From UBA6016 sp964568395 (lineage in GTDB: Bacteria > Campylobacterota > Campylobacteria > Campylobacterales > UBA6016): DNA of 64,000 nt. Shown piece by piece: positions 34,346 to 41,614 of the stretch; the stretch's first letter is position 1, and the number at the start of each line of letters is the position of its first letter. The stretch spans positions 62,001 through 126,000 of the forward strand of contig CAZMPN010000004.1 of NCBI GenBank assembly GCA_964568395.1, read 5' to 3'. Made by a program: the position numbers and the translations under genes. The notes under the pieces were generated by a model, which made no database searches, was not told the DNA's origin, and saw only the letters and a program-made list of their open reading frames with translations.

Positions 34346-35338
34346 GTTATTGCCGGAATTTTGATATTTACGCAAAACAGGCCGTCTTTTACGCTTATGC
34401 CGATTCGTATGTTTAGTATCTCCGCTATTTTCAAGCATAAATACAATCCAAGCCCGCTTCCTTCTTTCTCTTTCGAGTTAGACAGCCTTGACGACTTTTT
34501 GCCTATGTCGCCTATTTCGTTTTTTGTAGGCATATTTCCGTCATTACAAATTTCTATTACGACATACGAGGCGTCTCTTTTGGCGTCTATTTTGATATGC
34601 TCTCCGTATTTGAATGCGTTATCCATGACGATGCAAAGAGCTTGCTCTAGCAGCTCGGCGTCTATTGAGACTATCGGCAGATTCGCCTCGGCGTTAAAGT
34701 CGGCTATTTTTTTGTATTCACGCTCATATCTGGACAGTACGGCCTCCGTCATTTCGATGATGTCGCACTCTTTTAAAATAGGCTTTACGCCGCCCGCAAA
34801 TCTGGCTTCCGCCAGCAAGGTCTCTACCAGTTTTTGCATCCGTCCCGAGCTTTCAAAAATATTTTCATGTAGTGATTTTTTCTGTTCGTTTGACAAGTTT
34901 AGCTCTTTGCTAAGAAGCGTGCTGGAGGCGCCGATAATGGCTGCCAGCGGAGTCCTAAGTTCATGGGAGAGGGAGCCTATTATTGCTTTTGAGAAGTTTC
35001 TCCGAGAGTTCCAGCTCTTTTATTTTGGCCGCTTTTTGCGCCAATACGGACATTATGATACCTATGAAAAACATTATCGCGAAGCTAAAAACGTATCTGC
35101 CGTCATACACCGTAAGACTAAAGGCTGGAGGTATGAAGAGGATATTGAACGTCGTTACGGACAAAATGGAAATAACCGCTGTTTTTAGAGTACCCAGGAA
35201 AAGCGCCGCAAAAAGTATCGGCAGCATATACAGCATGGCGATATTGATTAGCTCAAGTTCCGTCTTGTTTAGATAGGAGACAAGAGTGACGGCCGCCAAT
35301 ATCGCAATACTGAAAGGCGTTGACCTTAGTGTTTTCAT
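34342..35338 (-). pseudogene. kdpD: KdpD-like sensor kinase, interrupted by a frameshift
   Basis: Two frames together make a kinase of about 330 aa. The first (35338 to about 34990) gives four membrane helices of the DUF4118/KdpD type and a coiled linker (KAAKIKELELSEKLLK). The second carries GSLSHELRTPLAAIIGASS (H-box), VMDNAFKYG (N-box) and GSGLGLYLC (G2). The frames join near 34987-35000: removing one base in the CTTCTCAAAAGC stretch restores SKAIIGSLSHELRTPL. The N-terminal KdpD and USP domains of full KdpD are absent. It starts seven bases after kup and overlaps kdpE. It may be a true pseudogene or a sequencing error. Confidence 0.8.
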
Positions 35339-35345
35339 GTTTTGA

Positions 35346-37172
35346 TTATAGCTCCGCCCGTCTTACGACGCCTAGAAGCTTTTGGTGCGGAAATTTGTAA
35401 AAATGGACAAAAGATGGCGACAAATCTTTGATGGCGGCAAAAACCATCCAAACCGGATTTTTTGTGACTATCTCCTCTTGCCCGTAGAAGATTGTTTTTT
35501 CGTCTATATTTTTGCTTTTTAGCACGCCTTCGACATCCAGCATTTCCATATAGCCCGGCCTTATGATAAGCAAATCAAGCCCTTCCGTCATCGGAGTCAG
35601 CTCGGAGTATACCCCGTGCGGTTCGCTTGATGGTTTGACCGTGACGATGATATTTCGCTCATAGATAATTCCGTTTTGAAACATTGTCTTTGGAATATAG
35701 GCCGGGATAGCGTCGCTGTGTCTGGCGAAAAATAGCGCGGTTCCGGTTAGTTTTGTGCAGTCTGTATAGTTGCGCGTGTACTCATTTAGAAAATCGCCTT
35801 TCGCAACAGGAATAAACGAGGCGTATAGCTTTTTTTGCCCTTGCGTGTAGATGATGACGATAAGTAGCGGCACCGAGGCTATAATAAGAGACCAGTAGCC
35901 GCCGTGCGGGATTTTTAGAAGGCAGGATGTGAAAAACACAGCGCTTGATATACCGGAAATCACGCTAAACGTTAATTTTACAAACTCTTTTTTATTCCAA
36001 AATATAGCGCCCATTAGGAGCGCTGTTATCGTCATGGCTCCAGATACCGCAAGACCGTACGCCGAAGCTAGCTTAGCGGACTCTTGGAAGATAAACAGCA
36101 TTGCCACTACGCAAACCAGTAAAAACCAGTTTACCGCGCCGACATATATCTGCGAGCGCAGTTCATCGGATGTGTATTCGACTTTGAAGTGCGGGAATAT
36201 ACGGGTTGTCATCGCTTGGTATAGAACGGAGAATATGCCGCTTATCATCGCTTGGGAGGCTATGACCGTGGCCATTATGGAGAGTAGCAAAAACGGCACG
36301 TAAAGAGCCGGCATGATGCTCTGCGCCGACTCGAATAGCACGCTTTTTGAATCAGGATGCGCCATCAAAAACGCTCCTTGTCCAAAGTAGCTAAGCCATA
36401 ATGCAATCGATACGAACAGCCACCCTTTGAGAATAGGGAGCCTGCCGAGATGGCCCATATCCGCATAGAGGGCTTCGCCGCCCGTGGCGCATAGAAGCAC
36501 ATCCGCCAGGATGATAAAAGCGGAGAGTGGATTTTCCAGTATAAAGCCTATGGCGTAATGTGGGCTGAGCGCGCTAAGAAGATGGACGTTTGTGCCGATA
36601 GAGCAAAGCCCTATGAATGAGAGCGTAAAAAACCAGATGACCATAATAGGGCCAAATGCGGCGGCTACGCGCTCTACGCCTTTTTTTTGCACCGCAAAAA
36701 GAGCTATCGCGATAGCCGAGGCTATTAGTAAAAGCGTTAGCTTGCCGGTGTGCTCATATCCCGGGATAAGGGCGATACCCTCGACCGCCGACAGTATACT
36801 GATGGCGGGAGTGATGACGCCGTCGCCTATCATAAGCGATATTCCTACAAAACCTAAAGCCGACATGAACGCCGCCTGCTTGGCGCCTTTGATATACGGC
36901 GTGAGGATTTGCGTCAGCACTATCGTGCCGCCCTCGCCGCGCTTCGAGAGACTGGTGGCTAGCCATGCGTACTGCACGGTGACCAGTATCGTCATTGTCC
37001 AGACGACGAGAGAGAGGATGCCGAATATATTTTCCGTCGTAGGCTTGATAAGCAGAAAAATAATGGTAAATGTATATATCGGGCTTGTGCCGATGTCTCC
37101 GTATACGACGCCGAGCGATTTGATGACCATGAATTCGGTCTTGATGCGCTCTTTTATAGAGTCTATGCTCAA
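35346..37172 (-). CDS. kup: Low-affinity potassium uptake protein Kup
   Basis: A 608 aa K+ transporter of the Kup/HAK family with about twelve membrane helices followed by a cytoplasmic C-terminal domain of about 150 residues. Signatures are LGVVYGDIGTSPIYTF near 20-35, the GEGGTIVL segment near 79 and GDGVITPAISILSAVEG near 115-131, which contain the acidic and Gly residues needed for H+-coupled K+ import. It heads an operon with KdpD-like and KdpE genes. Repeated TTTATA elements lie 54-91 bases upstream of its start. Confidence 0.93.
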   Translation of the reverse strand: MSIDSIKERIKTEFMVIKSLGVVYGDIGTSPIYTFTIIFLLIKPTTENIFGILSLVVWTMTILVTVQYAWLATSLSKRGEGGTIVLTQILTPYIKGAKQAAFMSALGFVGISLMIGDGVITPAISILSAVEGIALIPGYEHTGKLTLLLIASAIAIALFAVQKKGVERVAAAFGPIMVIWFFTLSFIGLCSIGTNVHLLSALSPHYAIGFILENPLSAFIILADVLLCATGGEALYADMGHLGRLPILKGWLFVSIALWLSYFGQGAFLMAHPDSKSVLFESAQSIMPALYVPFLLLSIMATVIASQAMISGIFSVLYQAMTTRIFPHFKVEYTSDELRSQIYVGAVNWFLLVCVVAMLFIFQESAKLASAYGLAVSGAMTITALLMGAIFWNKKEFVKLTFSVISGISSAVFFTSCLLKIPHGGYWSLIIASVPLLIVIIYTQGQKKLYASFIPVAKGDFLNEYTRNYTDCTKLTGTALFFARHSDAIPAYIPKTMFQNGIIYERNIIVTVKPSSEPHGVYSELTPMTEGLDLLIIRPGYMEMLDVEGVLKSKNIDEKTIFYGQEEIVTKNPVWMVFAAIKDLSPSFVHFYKFPHQKLLGVVRRAEL

Positions 37173-37225
37173 AAGCTGCTCCTTTTTGGATTTTGGCTAT
37201 CTTAACTCTTTTGGCGTAGCGCGGA

Positions 37226-37263
37226 TATAAAGAAAGCCCTCAAATATATAAAGAAAGTATAAA
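37226..37263 (-). promoter_or_regulatory. KdpE-box-like repeats upstream of kup
   Basis: On the minus strand TTTATA-CTTTC-TTTATA (37263-37247) is a direct repeat with 11-base period; a third TTTATA lies 21 bases further (37231-37226), each of the last two preceded by CTTTC. This resembles, as I recall it, the E. coli KdpE operator (TTTATA-N5-TTTACA). A TAAGAT -10-like sequence lies near 37200, so the repeats cover the position of an activator site. The divergent ilvD promoter is also close. Confidence 0.5.
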
Positions 37264-37338
37264 GACAAAAGAGGCCGCTTTTAACCGCCGTTTTTGTAGA
37301 ATGCGGGAAAGATTTTTTGGTATGCAAAGGATGGGTAA

Positions 37339-39018
37339 ATGAGAAGCGATACAATCAAAAAAGGGTGGGGGAGGACTCCTCATAGAAGTTTACTTAGAGC
37401 CACAGGGCTAAAAGATGAAGATTTCGACAAGCCGTTCATCGGTATAGCGAATAGCCATATAGACATCATTCCGGGGCATTTCTTCCTTCAAGAGTATGGC
37501 AGGATAGTCAAAGAGGCGATAAGGGAAGCGGGCGGCGTGCCTTTTGAGTTTAACACTATCGGCGTGGACGACGGTATCGCTATGGGTCATGACGGGATGC
37601 TATATTCGCTTCCTAGCCGTGAGCTGATAGCCGATAGCATCGAGACGATGATGAATGCGCACAAGTTAGACGCTCTCATCTGTATCCCAAACTGCGACAA
37701 GATAGTCCCTGGGATGATAATGGGCGCTCTGAGGGTCAATGTACCGACGGTGTTCGTATCGGGTGGTCCTATGAAAGCGGGACATCTCAAAGACGGTACG
37801 CCTATCGACCTTGCGACTGCATTTGAGGCTGTGGGCAAAAAAGCTAGAGGTATGATGAGCGATGAAGAGCTGCACGAAATAGAGTGCAACGCTTGCCCGG
37901 GGGCTGGAAGCTGTAGCGGGATGTTTACGGCAAACTCTATGAATACGCTATGCGAAGCGATGGGTATCGCACTGCCCGGCAACGGTACGGTGCCTGCACT
38001 TACGCCTGAGAGAATAGAGATGGTAAAAAAAGCGGCAAAAAGAGTCGTGGAAATTGCACTTGACGAGAGATACAAAATCCGAAATATCCTGAACGAAAAA
38101 GCGGTACACAATGCCTTCGTCGTGGATATGGCGATGGGCGGTAGCTCAAATACGGTGCTTCACATGCTGGCAATCGCCAGAGAGTCTGGAGTCGATTTTC
38201 CTATAGCGCACATCAACGATATAGCGACCAAGGTAGCCCATATAGCCAAGATAAGCCCGTCTCTTAGCACCGTACATATGGAAGACATCGGCAAGGCAGG
38301 CGGCGTAAACGCGGTCATGAAAGAGGTAAGCAGGCGAGGCGATATACTCAAAACTGACGCTCTGACGGTGACAGGTGAGACGATAGGCGAGAGAATAGCA
38401 GGCGCAGAAATCAAAGATACGAGCGTCATCCACACCAATGAAAACGCATACTCTCCGGTAGGGGGTCTAGCGATACTGTTTGGCAATCTGGCAGAGCAAG
38501 GGTGTGTCGTCAAGACTGCAGGCATACAGCCGTCAATGAGAAAATTCACGGGCAAAGCAATATGCTTCAACTCCCAAGACGAAGCGATAGCGGGTATCAT
38601 GGGTGGCAAAGTAAAACCAGGTCATGTGGTGGTCATCAGATACGAAGGTCCAAGAGGCGGCCCAGGCATGCAAGAGATGCTCACACCTACGAGCCTCATC
38701 GCAGGTATGGGGCTAGGCGAGTCTGTTGCACTTATCACGGACGGCAGGTTCTCGGGTGCGACTCGTGGAGCTTGTATCGGTCACATCAGCCCGGAAGCGG
38801 CAGAGGGCGGACTCATCGGGCTACTCGAAGACGGCGATGAAATCAGTCTAGATGTCGATAGCCATATGCTCCACGCCAATCTATCCGAAGAGGTCATAGA
38901 GGCAAGACGAGAGAAGTTTAAAGAGCACAAAAAACATATCAACTCAAAATGGCTAAAAAGATATGGACTGCTTGTGACGAATGCTAGTAGCGGAGCGGTG
39001 TTAAAAACCGAACTATAA
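37339..39018 (+). CDS. ilvD: Dihydroxy-acid dehydratase IlvD
   Basis: A 559 aa Fe-S dehydratase that makes the 2-oxo acids for valine, leucine and isoleucine. Cluster motifs CIPNCDKIVPGM (about 114-125) and CPGAGSCSGMFTANSMN (about 187-203) are complete, as are the VGGLAILFGNLA and TDGRFSGATRGACIGH segments near the C-terminus. A TAGAAT -10 lies about 40 bases upstream and GGATGGG acts as ribosome site. It is divergent from kup. No leader peptide is seen here. Confidence 0.96.
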   Translation: MRSDTIKKGWGRTPHRSLLRATGLKDEDFDKPFIGIANSHIDIIPGHFFLQEYGRIVKEAIREAGGVPFEFNTIGVDDGIAMGHDGMLYSLPSRELIADSIETMMNAHKLDALICIPNCDKIVPGMIMGALRVNVPTVFVSGGPMKAGHLKDGTPIDLATAFEAVGKKARGMMSDEELHEIECNACPGAGSCSGMFTANSMNTLCEAMGIALPGNGTVPALTPERIEMVKKAAKRVVEIALDERYKIRNILNEKAVHNAFVVDMAMGGSSNTVLHMLAIARESGVDFPIAHINDIATKVAHIAKISPSLSTVHMEDIGKAGGVNAVMKEVSRRGDILKTDALTVTGETIGERIAGAEIKDTSVIHTNENAYSPVGGLAILFGNLAEQGCVVKTAGIQPSMRKFTGKAICFNSQDEAIAGIMGGKVKPGHVVVIRYEGPRGGPGMQEMLTPTSLIAGMGLGESVALITDGRFSGATRGACIGHISPEAAEGGLIGLLEDGDEISLDVDSHMLHANLSEEVIEARREKFKEHKKHINSKWLKRYGLLVTNASSGAVLKTEL

Positions 39019-39030
39019 AAAGGAAACCAA

Positions 39031-39339
39031 GTGAATAGAATTAAATTTACATTGTATTTTGGAACCATTGTATTATTTGTTTTTTTGCTGAATAATACAC
39101 TAGGTCTTGCATTAGTAAAAACTGGAATAAGCGAGCTGTTGGTTAGATTGATTGCTGGTGCAATTTTGTCTATCGCAATTTATGTTCTTTTGAAAATAAG
39201 ATATGAGTACATAGGGTTTAAAATTGAGAAGCTTGAGTATATACTGCTTGGCTTAACTGTTATTTTAAGTTTTTTGTGGATTGCTCTATATGTGGCTGGA
39301 ATGCAAAAAGGAAAACCAAAACTAGAAACCAATATATAA
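39031..39339 (+). CDS. Small membrane protein, unknown
   Basis: A 102 aa protein with three predicted membrane helices (about 8-24, 35-55 and 70-90) and polar ends, starting with GTG behind AAAAAGGAAA. It is richer in A+T than ilvD, 12 bases upstream. I recognise no family. The following spacer has a perfect GCAGGGC/GCCCTGC hairpin at 39358-39374 but no T-tract. Confidence 0.6.
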   Translation: MNRIKFTLYFGTIVLFVFLLNNTLGLALVKTGISELLVRLIAGAILSIAIYVLLKIRYEYIGFKIEKLEYILLGLTVILSFLWIALYVAGMQKGKPKLETNI

Positions 39340-39388
39340 TTTATTTTTTCATACTCCGCAGGGCTTAGCCCTGCCAAAATTCCTCACA

Positions 39389-39417
39389 TTGACATTTAGC
39401 CTTAATAAGTATATACT
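39389..39417 (+). promoter_or_regulatory. vapBC promoter with palindromic operator
   Basis: TTGACA (39389-39394), 17 bases, TATACT (39412-39417): a near-perfect sigma-70 promoter. The palindrome AGTATATACT (39408-39417) overlaps the -10, the usual place for the VapB or VapBC operator that gives conditional autoregulation. Confidence 0.65.
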
Positions 39418-39450
39418 CTAAAATATATATCAAAAAACAAGGAGTTTATT

Positions 39451-39693
39451 ATGACTGCAACGGCAAAGCTCTTTCAAAACGGTCAAAGTCAAGCCGTAAG
39501 GCTCCCTAAAGAGTTTCGGTTTAACGGTGAGAGCGAGGTGGATATAAGTAGACTAGGTGATTTTGTTATCCTTAGCCCGCACAAAAGCAATAAGTGGCAG
39601 GCGCTAGTTGAGGCGGTGAGTGAGTTTAGCGATGATTTTGCGCTCTCAAGAGATGATTTGCCGCCGCAAAATAGAGCGGAGCTGTTTTCGTGA
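39451..39693 (+). CDS. vapB: VapB-type antitoxin (AbrB/SpoVT fold)
   Basis: An 80 aa antitoxin. The swapped-hairpin DNA-binding domain is at the N-terminus (AKLFQNGQSQAVRLPKEFRF, about 5-24), followed by the FVILSP strand and a flexible toxin-binding tail. AAGGAG precedes the ATG. The stop overlaps the GTG start of vapC (GTGA). It should neutralise VapC and repress the pair through the palindrome at the -10. Confidence 0.88.
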   Translation: MTATAKLFQNGQSQAVRLPKEFRFNGESEVDISRLGDFVILSPHKSNKWQALVEAVSEFSDDFALSRDDLPPQNRAELFS

Positions 39694-40109
39694 GCTATAT
39701 GCTGGACACCAATATCTGCATCTACATCATCAACAATAAACCAAAAGCGGTGTTAGATAGGTTTTTGGCTCTCGGCGAGAGCGATAGGGTCTATATATCG
39801 ACTATCAGTGTGGCGGAGCTGTTTTATGGGCTGGCAAAAAGCTCGTCGCCAAAAAAAGAGCAAAACAAACTTGCTCTAATAAAATTCCTCTCGCCTCTTG
39901 AAGTGGTGTATTTTGACGACAAAGCCGCTATAGAGTACGGAAGCCTAAGGGCGACGCTAGAAAAATCAGGCAGCGTAATCGGCGCAAACGACCTTCTCAT
40001 CGCCGCTCACGCCGTCTCTATGGGTGTTACGCTTGTGACAAACAATACAAAAGAGTTTGAGAGGGTGAATGATTTGAAATTGGAAAACTGGGCGAAGGAT
40101 ATAAAATGA
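39690..40109 (+). CDS. vapC: VapC-type PIN-domain ribonuclease toxin
   Basis: A 139 aa PIN-domain RNase, typically cleaving initiator tRNA or other structured RNA. Acidic active-site residues lie in MLDTNICIY (first Asp), VAELFYGL (Glu near 43) and GANDLLIAAHA (Asp near 100), with a final Asn/Asp region TNNTKEF. It starts at GTG overlapping the vapB stop; an ATG three codons later is a possible alternative. It overlaps the SEC-C gene by four bases. Confidence 0.9.
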   Translation: MSYMLDTNICIYIINNKPKAVLDRFLALGESDRVYISTISVAELFYGLAKSSSPKKEQNKLALIKFLSPLEVVYFDDKAAIEYGSLRATLEKSGSVIGANDLLIAAHAVSMGVTLVTNNTKEFERVNDLKLENWAKDIK

Positions 40110-40507
40110 AAATAACCCCAAACTCAAAATGCCCGTGCGGAAGCAGGCTAAAATACAAGAAGTGTTGCTTCGTCTATCACGACGGGGCAAATGCGGCCGA
40201 TGCCTTGAAGCTGATGGTGACGAGGTACTCGGCGTACGCCGCCGCAGACGCTAGCTATATCATCAGAACTACGCATCCGCAAAATCATGATTACAGGGAT
40301 GACAGAAAGGCTTGGGCGGAGGAGATAGACCGTTTCTGCGAGTCTACGGAGTTTTTGGGTCTGGAAGTGCTCGACTACATCGAAGGCGAAAACGAATCAT
40401 TCGTGGAGTTCAAGGCGAAGCTATCGGATGGAATCTTGCATGAAAAAAGCCGTTTTGTAAAAGAGAACGGCAGATGGCTATACCATAGCGGCGAGTTTTT
40501 ACAATAA
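40106..40507 (+). CDS. YchJ-family SEC-C motif protein
   Basis: A 133 aa protein with an N-terminal SEC-C zinc-binding motif (CPCGSRLKYKKCC, about 10-22) and a YchJ-type NTF2-like domain (about 30-133, TRYSAYAAADASYIIRTTHP and VEFKAKL...GRWLYHSGE). Function of the family is unknown. It overlaps vapC by four bases (ATGA), which is odd company: either a chance operon insertion or a real third member of the toxin-antitoxin cassette. Confidence 0.85.
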   Translation: MKITPNSKCPCGSRLKYKKCCFVYHDGANAADALKLMVTRYSAYAAADASYIIRTTHPQNHDYRDDRKAWAEEIDRFCESTEFLGLEVLDYIEGENESFVEFKAKLSDGILHEKSRFVKENGRWLYHSGEFLQ

Positions 40508-40511
40508 GAGT

Positions 40512-40583
40512 GCAAAGCTCATCTTTGCGGCAATGGACACGAGTGTCCCTTGTAGCCCCCTGAAGCTACCCGCCAATGGCGGG
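40512..40583. repeat. Four tandem perfect short hairpins
   Basis: In 72 bases there are four consecutive inverted repeats: GCAAAG/CTTTGC (40512-40528), GGACAC/GTGTCC (40535-40548), GTAGC/GCTAC (40552-40569) and CCCGCCA/TGGCGGG (40569-40583). They fill the whole gap between the converging SEC-C gene and cowN. None carries a proper T-tract on the plus strand, so simple terminators do not explain the set. Confidence 0.7.
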
Positions 40584-40587
40584 AGAG

Positions 40588-40884
40588 TTAGCAGCAGTCG
40601 TACTCGCATTTTCTCATTATCTCGAGCCCAGGCTCGTATCCGCTATCCTCGAACAGCTCCTCTATATAAAACACGGATGCGCAGACCAGGTATAGCACTT
40701 TTTCATCGGGCGCCTTGTCGTAGTACGCCTGCGGTATTTTGGATTTGAAGGCATCCCAAAACGGATTGTTGTATCTTTCGTCTTTCGTGACCTCTATTAT
40801 GCAGTCTATCACTTCAGAGGCGTGTTTGTAGCAGTCTATATTCATAAAACTCACGTATCTGTCGACTACCTCTTTTTGTTCCAT
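40588..40884 (-). CDS. cowN: CowN, nitrogenase-protecting protein
   Basis: A 98 aa protein matching CowN (N2-fixation sustaining protein), which protects nitrogenase from inhibition by carbon monoxide. The signature DRYVSFMNIDCYKHA is at residues 8-22 (DRYVSFKNIDC in known CowN), followed by NNPFWDAFK near 39-47, a YIEELFED segment, and the terminal CEYDCC. It stands alone here, convergent with the SEC-C gene. No nif gene is in the window, but a Mo transport operon is. I saw no clear NifA site or sigma-54 promoter upstream. Confidence 0.83.
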   Translation of the reverse strand: MEQKEVVDRYVSFMNIDCYKHASEVIDCIIEVTKDERYNNPFWDAFKSKIPQAYYDKAPDEKVLYLVCASVFYIEELFEDSGYEPGLEIMRKCEYDCC

Positions 40885-40993
40885 CTATTTCCTCTGTGAT
40901 TTTTTGGAAATTGTATTTAAATATGAGGAATAGAACGTGCTTAAAAAATAAATCATATAATTAAAATATTCTATTGCTTGGAGGTAGCGGGCT

Positions 40994-41605
40994 ATGAGAA
41001 AGATTACACTCTCCTTGATGGTTGCGGCATCGTTGGTTTACTCCGCAAATTTTGATATAGGCGTATCCGGCTCCGACAAGGGAATAACCGGCTTTACGCT
41101 TTCTGTTGGCGAATATTATAGGGCTCCTATCGAAGAGATAAGGGTCATTAGGCGTTCGCTATCCCCTGACGAGCTATCCGTGGTATATTTTTTGGCTAGA
41201 AAGGCGAATAGAAGCCCCGAATATATCACCAGAATGAGGATTGACGGCAGATCTTGGTGGCAGATAACCATCTCGCTTGGTCTTGAGCCGCGGGATATAT
41301 ATGTCGTAGAAACATCAAGGCATTCAGGGCCTCCTTACGGAAAAGCGTATGGGCACCACAAAAAGCATGGCGATTACAGGCTTAGCGACGGCGAGATAGT
41401 GGAGCTTGTGAATACTAGGTTTTTGGCTTCATACCACCGTGTAAGCGCAGACGAGATCATAGACCGCAGAAAAGGCGGCAGAAGCTATTCCGATATAGAC
41501 GACGATTTCAGGGCGTCGAAGATTAAAAATAAACATAAAGATAACGGAAAAAAAGATAAAGACGAAAGAGGGCACGGGCGCGGACACGATAAAGAAAGAG
41601 ATTAG
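40994..41605 (+). CDS. Secreted protein with charged C-terminus, unknown
   Basis: A 203 aa protein with a signal peptide (1-17, cleavage near VYSANF). The mature part looks like two short helical repeats: PDELSVVYFLARKANRSPEYITRM (about 58-81) and, more weakly, DGEIVELVNTRFLASYHRVSADEI (about 134-157), each followed by a GxSWxxI or GRSYSDI-type segment. The last 30 residues are very rich in Lys, Asp, Gly and His (KHKDNGKKDKDERGHG). GGAGG precedes the ATG. I do not recognise the family; periplasmic location and possible metal or nucleic-acid binding by the tail are inference. Confidence 0.7.
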   Translation: MRKITLSLMVAASLVYSANFDIGVSGSDKGITGFTLSVGEYYRAPIEEIRVIRRSLSPDELSVVYFLARKANRSPEYITRMRIDGRSWWQITISLGLEPRDIYVVETSRHSGPPYGKAYGHHKKHGDYRLSDGEIVELVNTRFLASYHRVSADEIIDRRKGGRSYSDIDDDFRASKIKNKHKDNGKKDKDERGHGRGHDKERD

Positions 41606-41614
41606 CTCTCTTTC

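Noticed and set aside
34980..35005. Programmed ribosomal frameshifting in the KdpD-like gene
   Set aside because: No X-XXY-YYZ slippery heptamer or obvious downstream pseudoknot; mutation or sequencing error is simpler.
36592..37230. Long plus-strand frame opposite kup, and similar long antisense frames opposite cusA and metH
   Set aside because: They mirror strongly coding genes with clear family motifs, and have no ribosome sites or recognisable domains.
39358..39374. Perfect hairpin GCAGGGC/GCCCTGC after the small membrane protein
   Set aside because: It has no T-tract on either strand, so I did not call it a terminator.
40512..40583. The hairpin series as an integron attC site
   Set aside because: No RYYYAAC/GTTRRRY core pair and no integrase or cassette array nearby.
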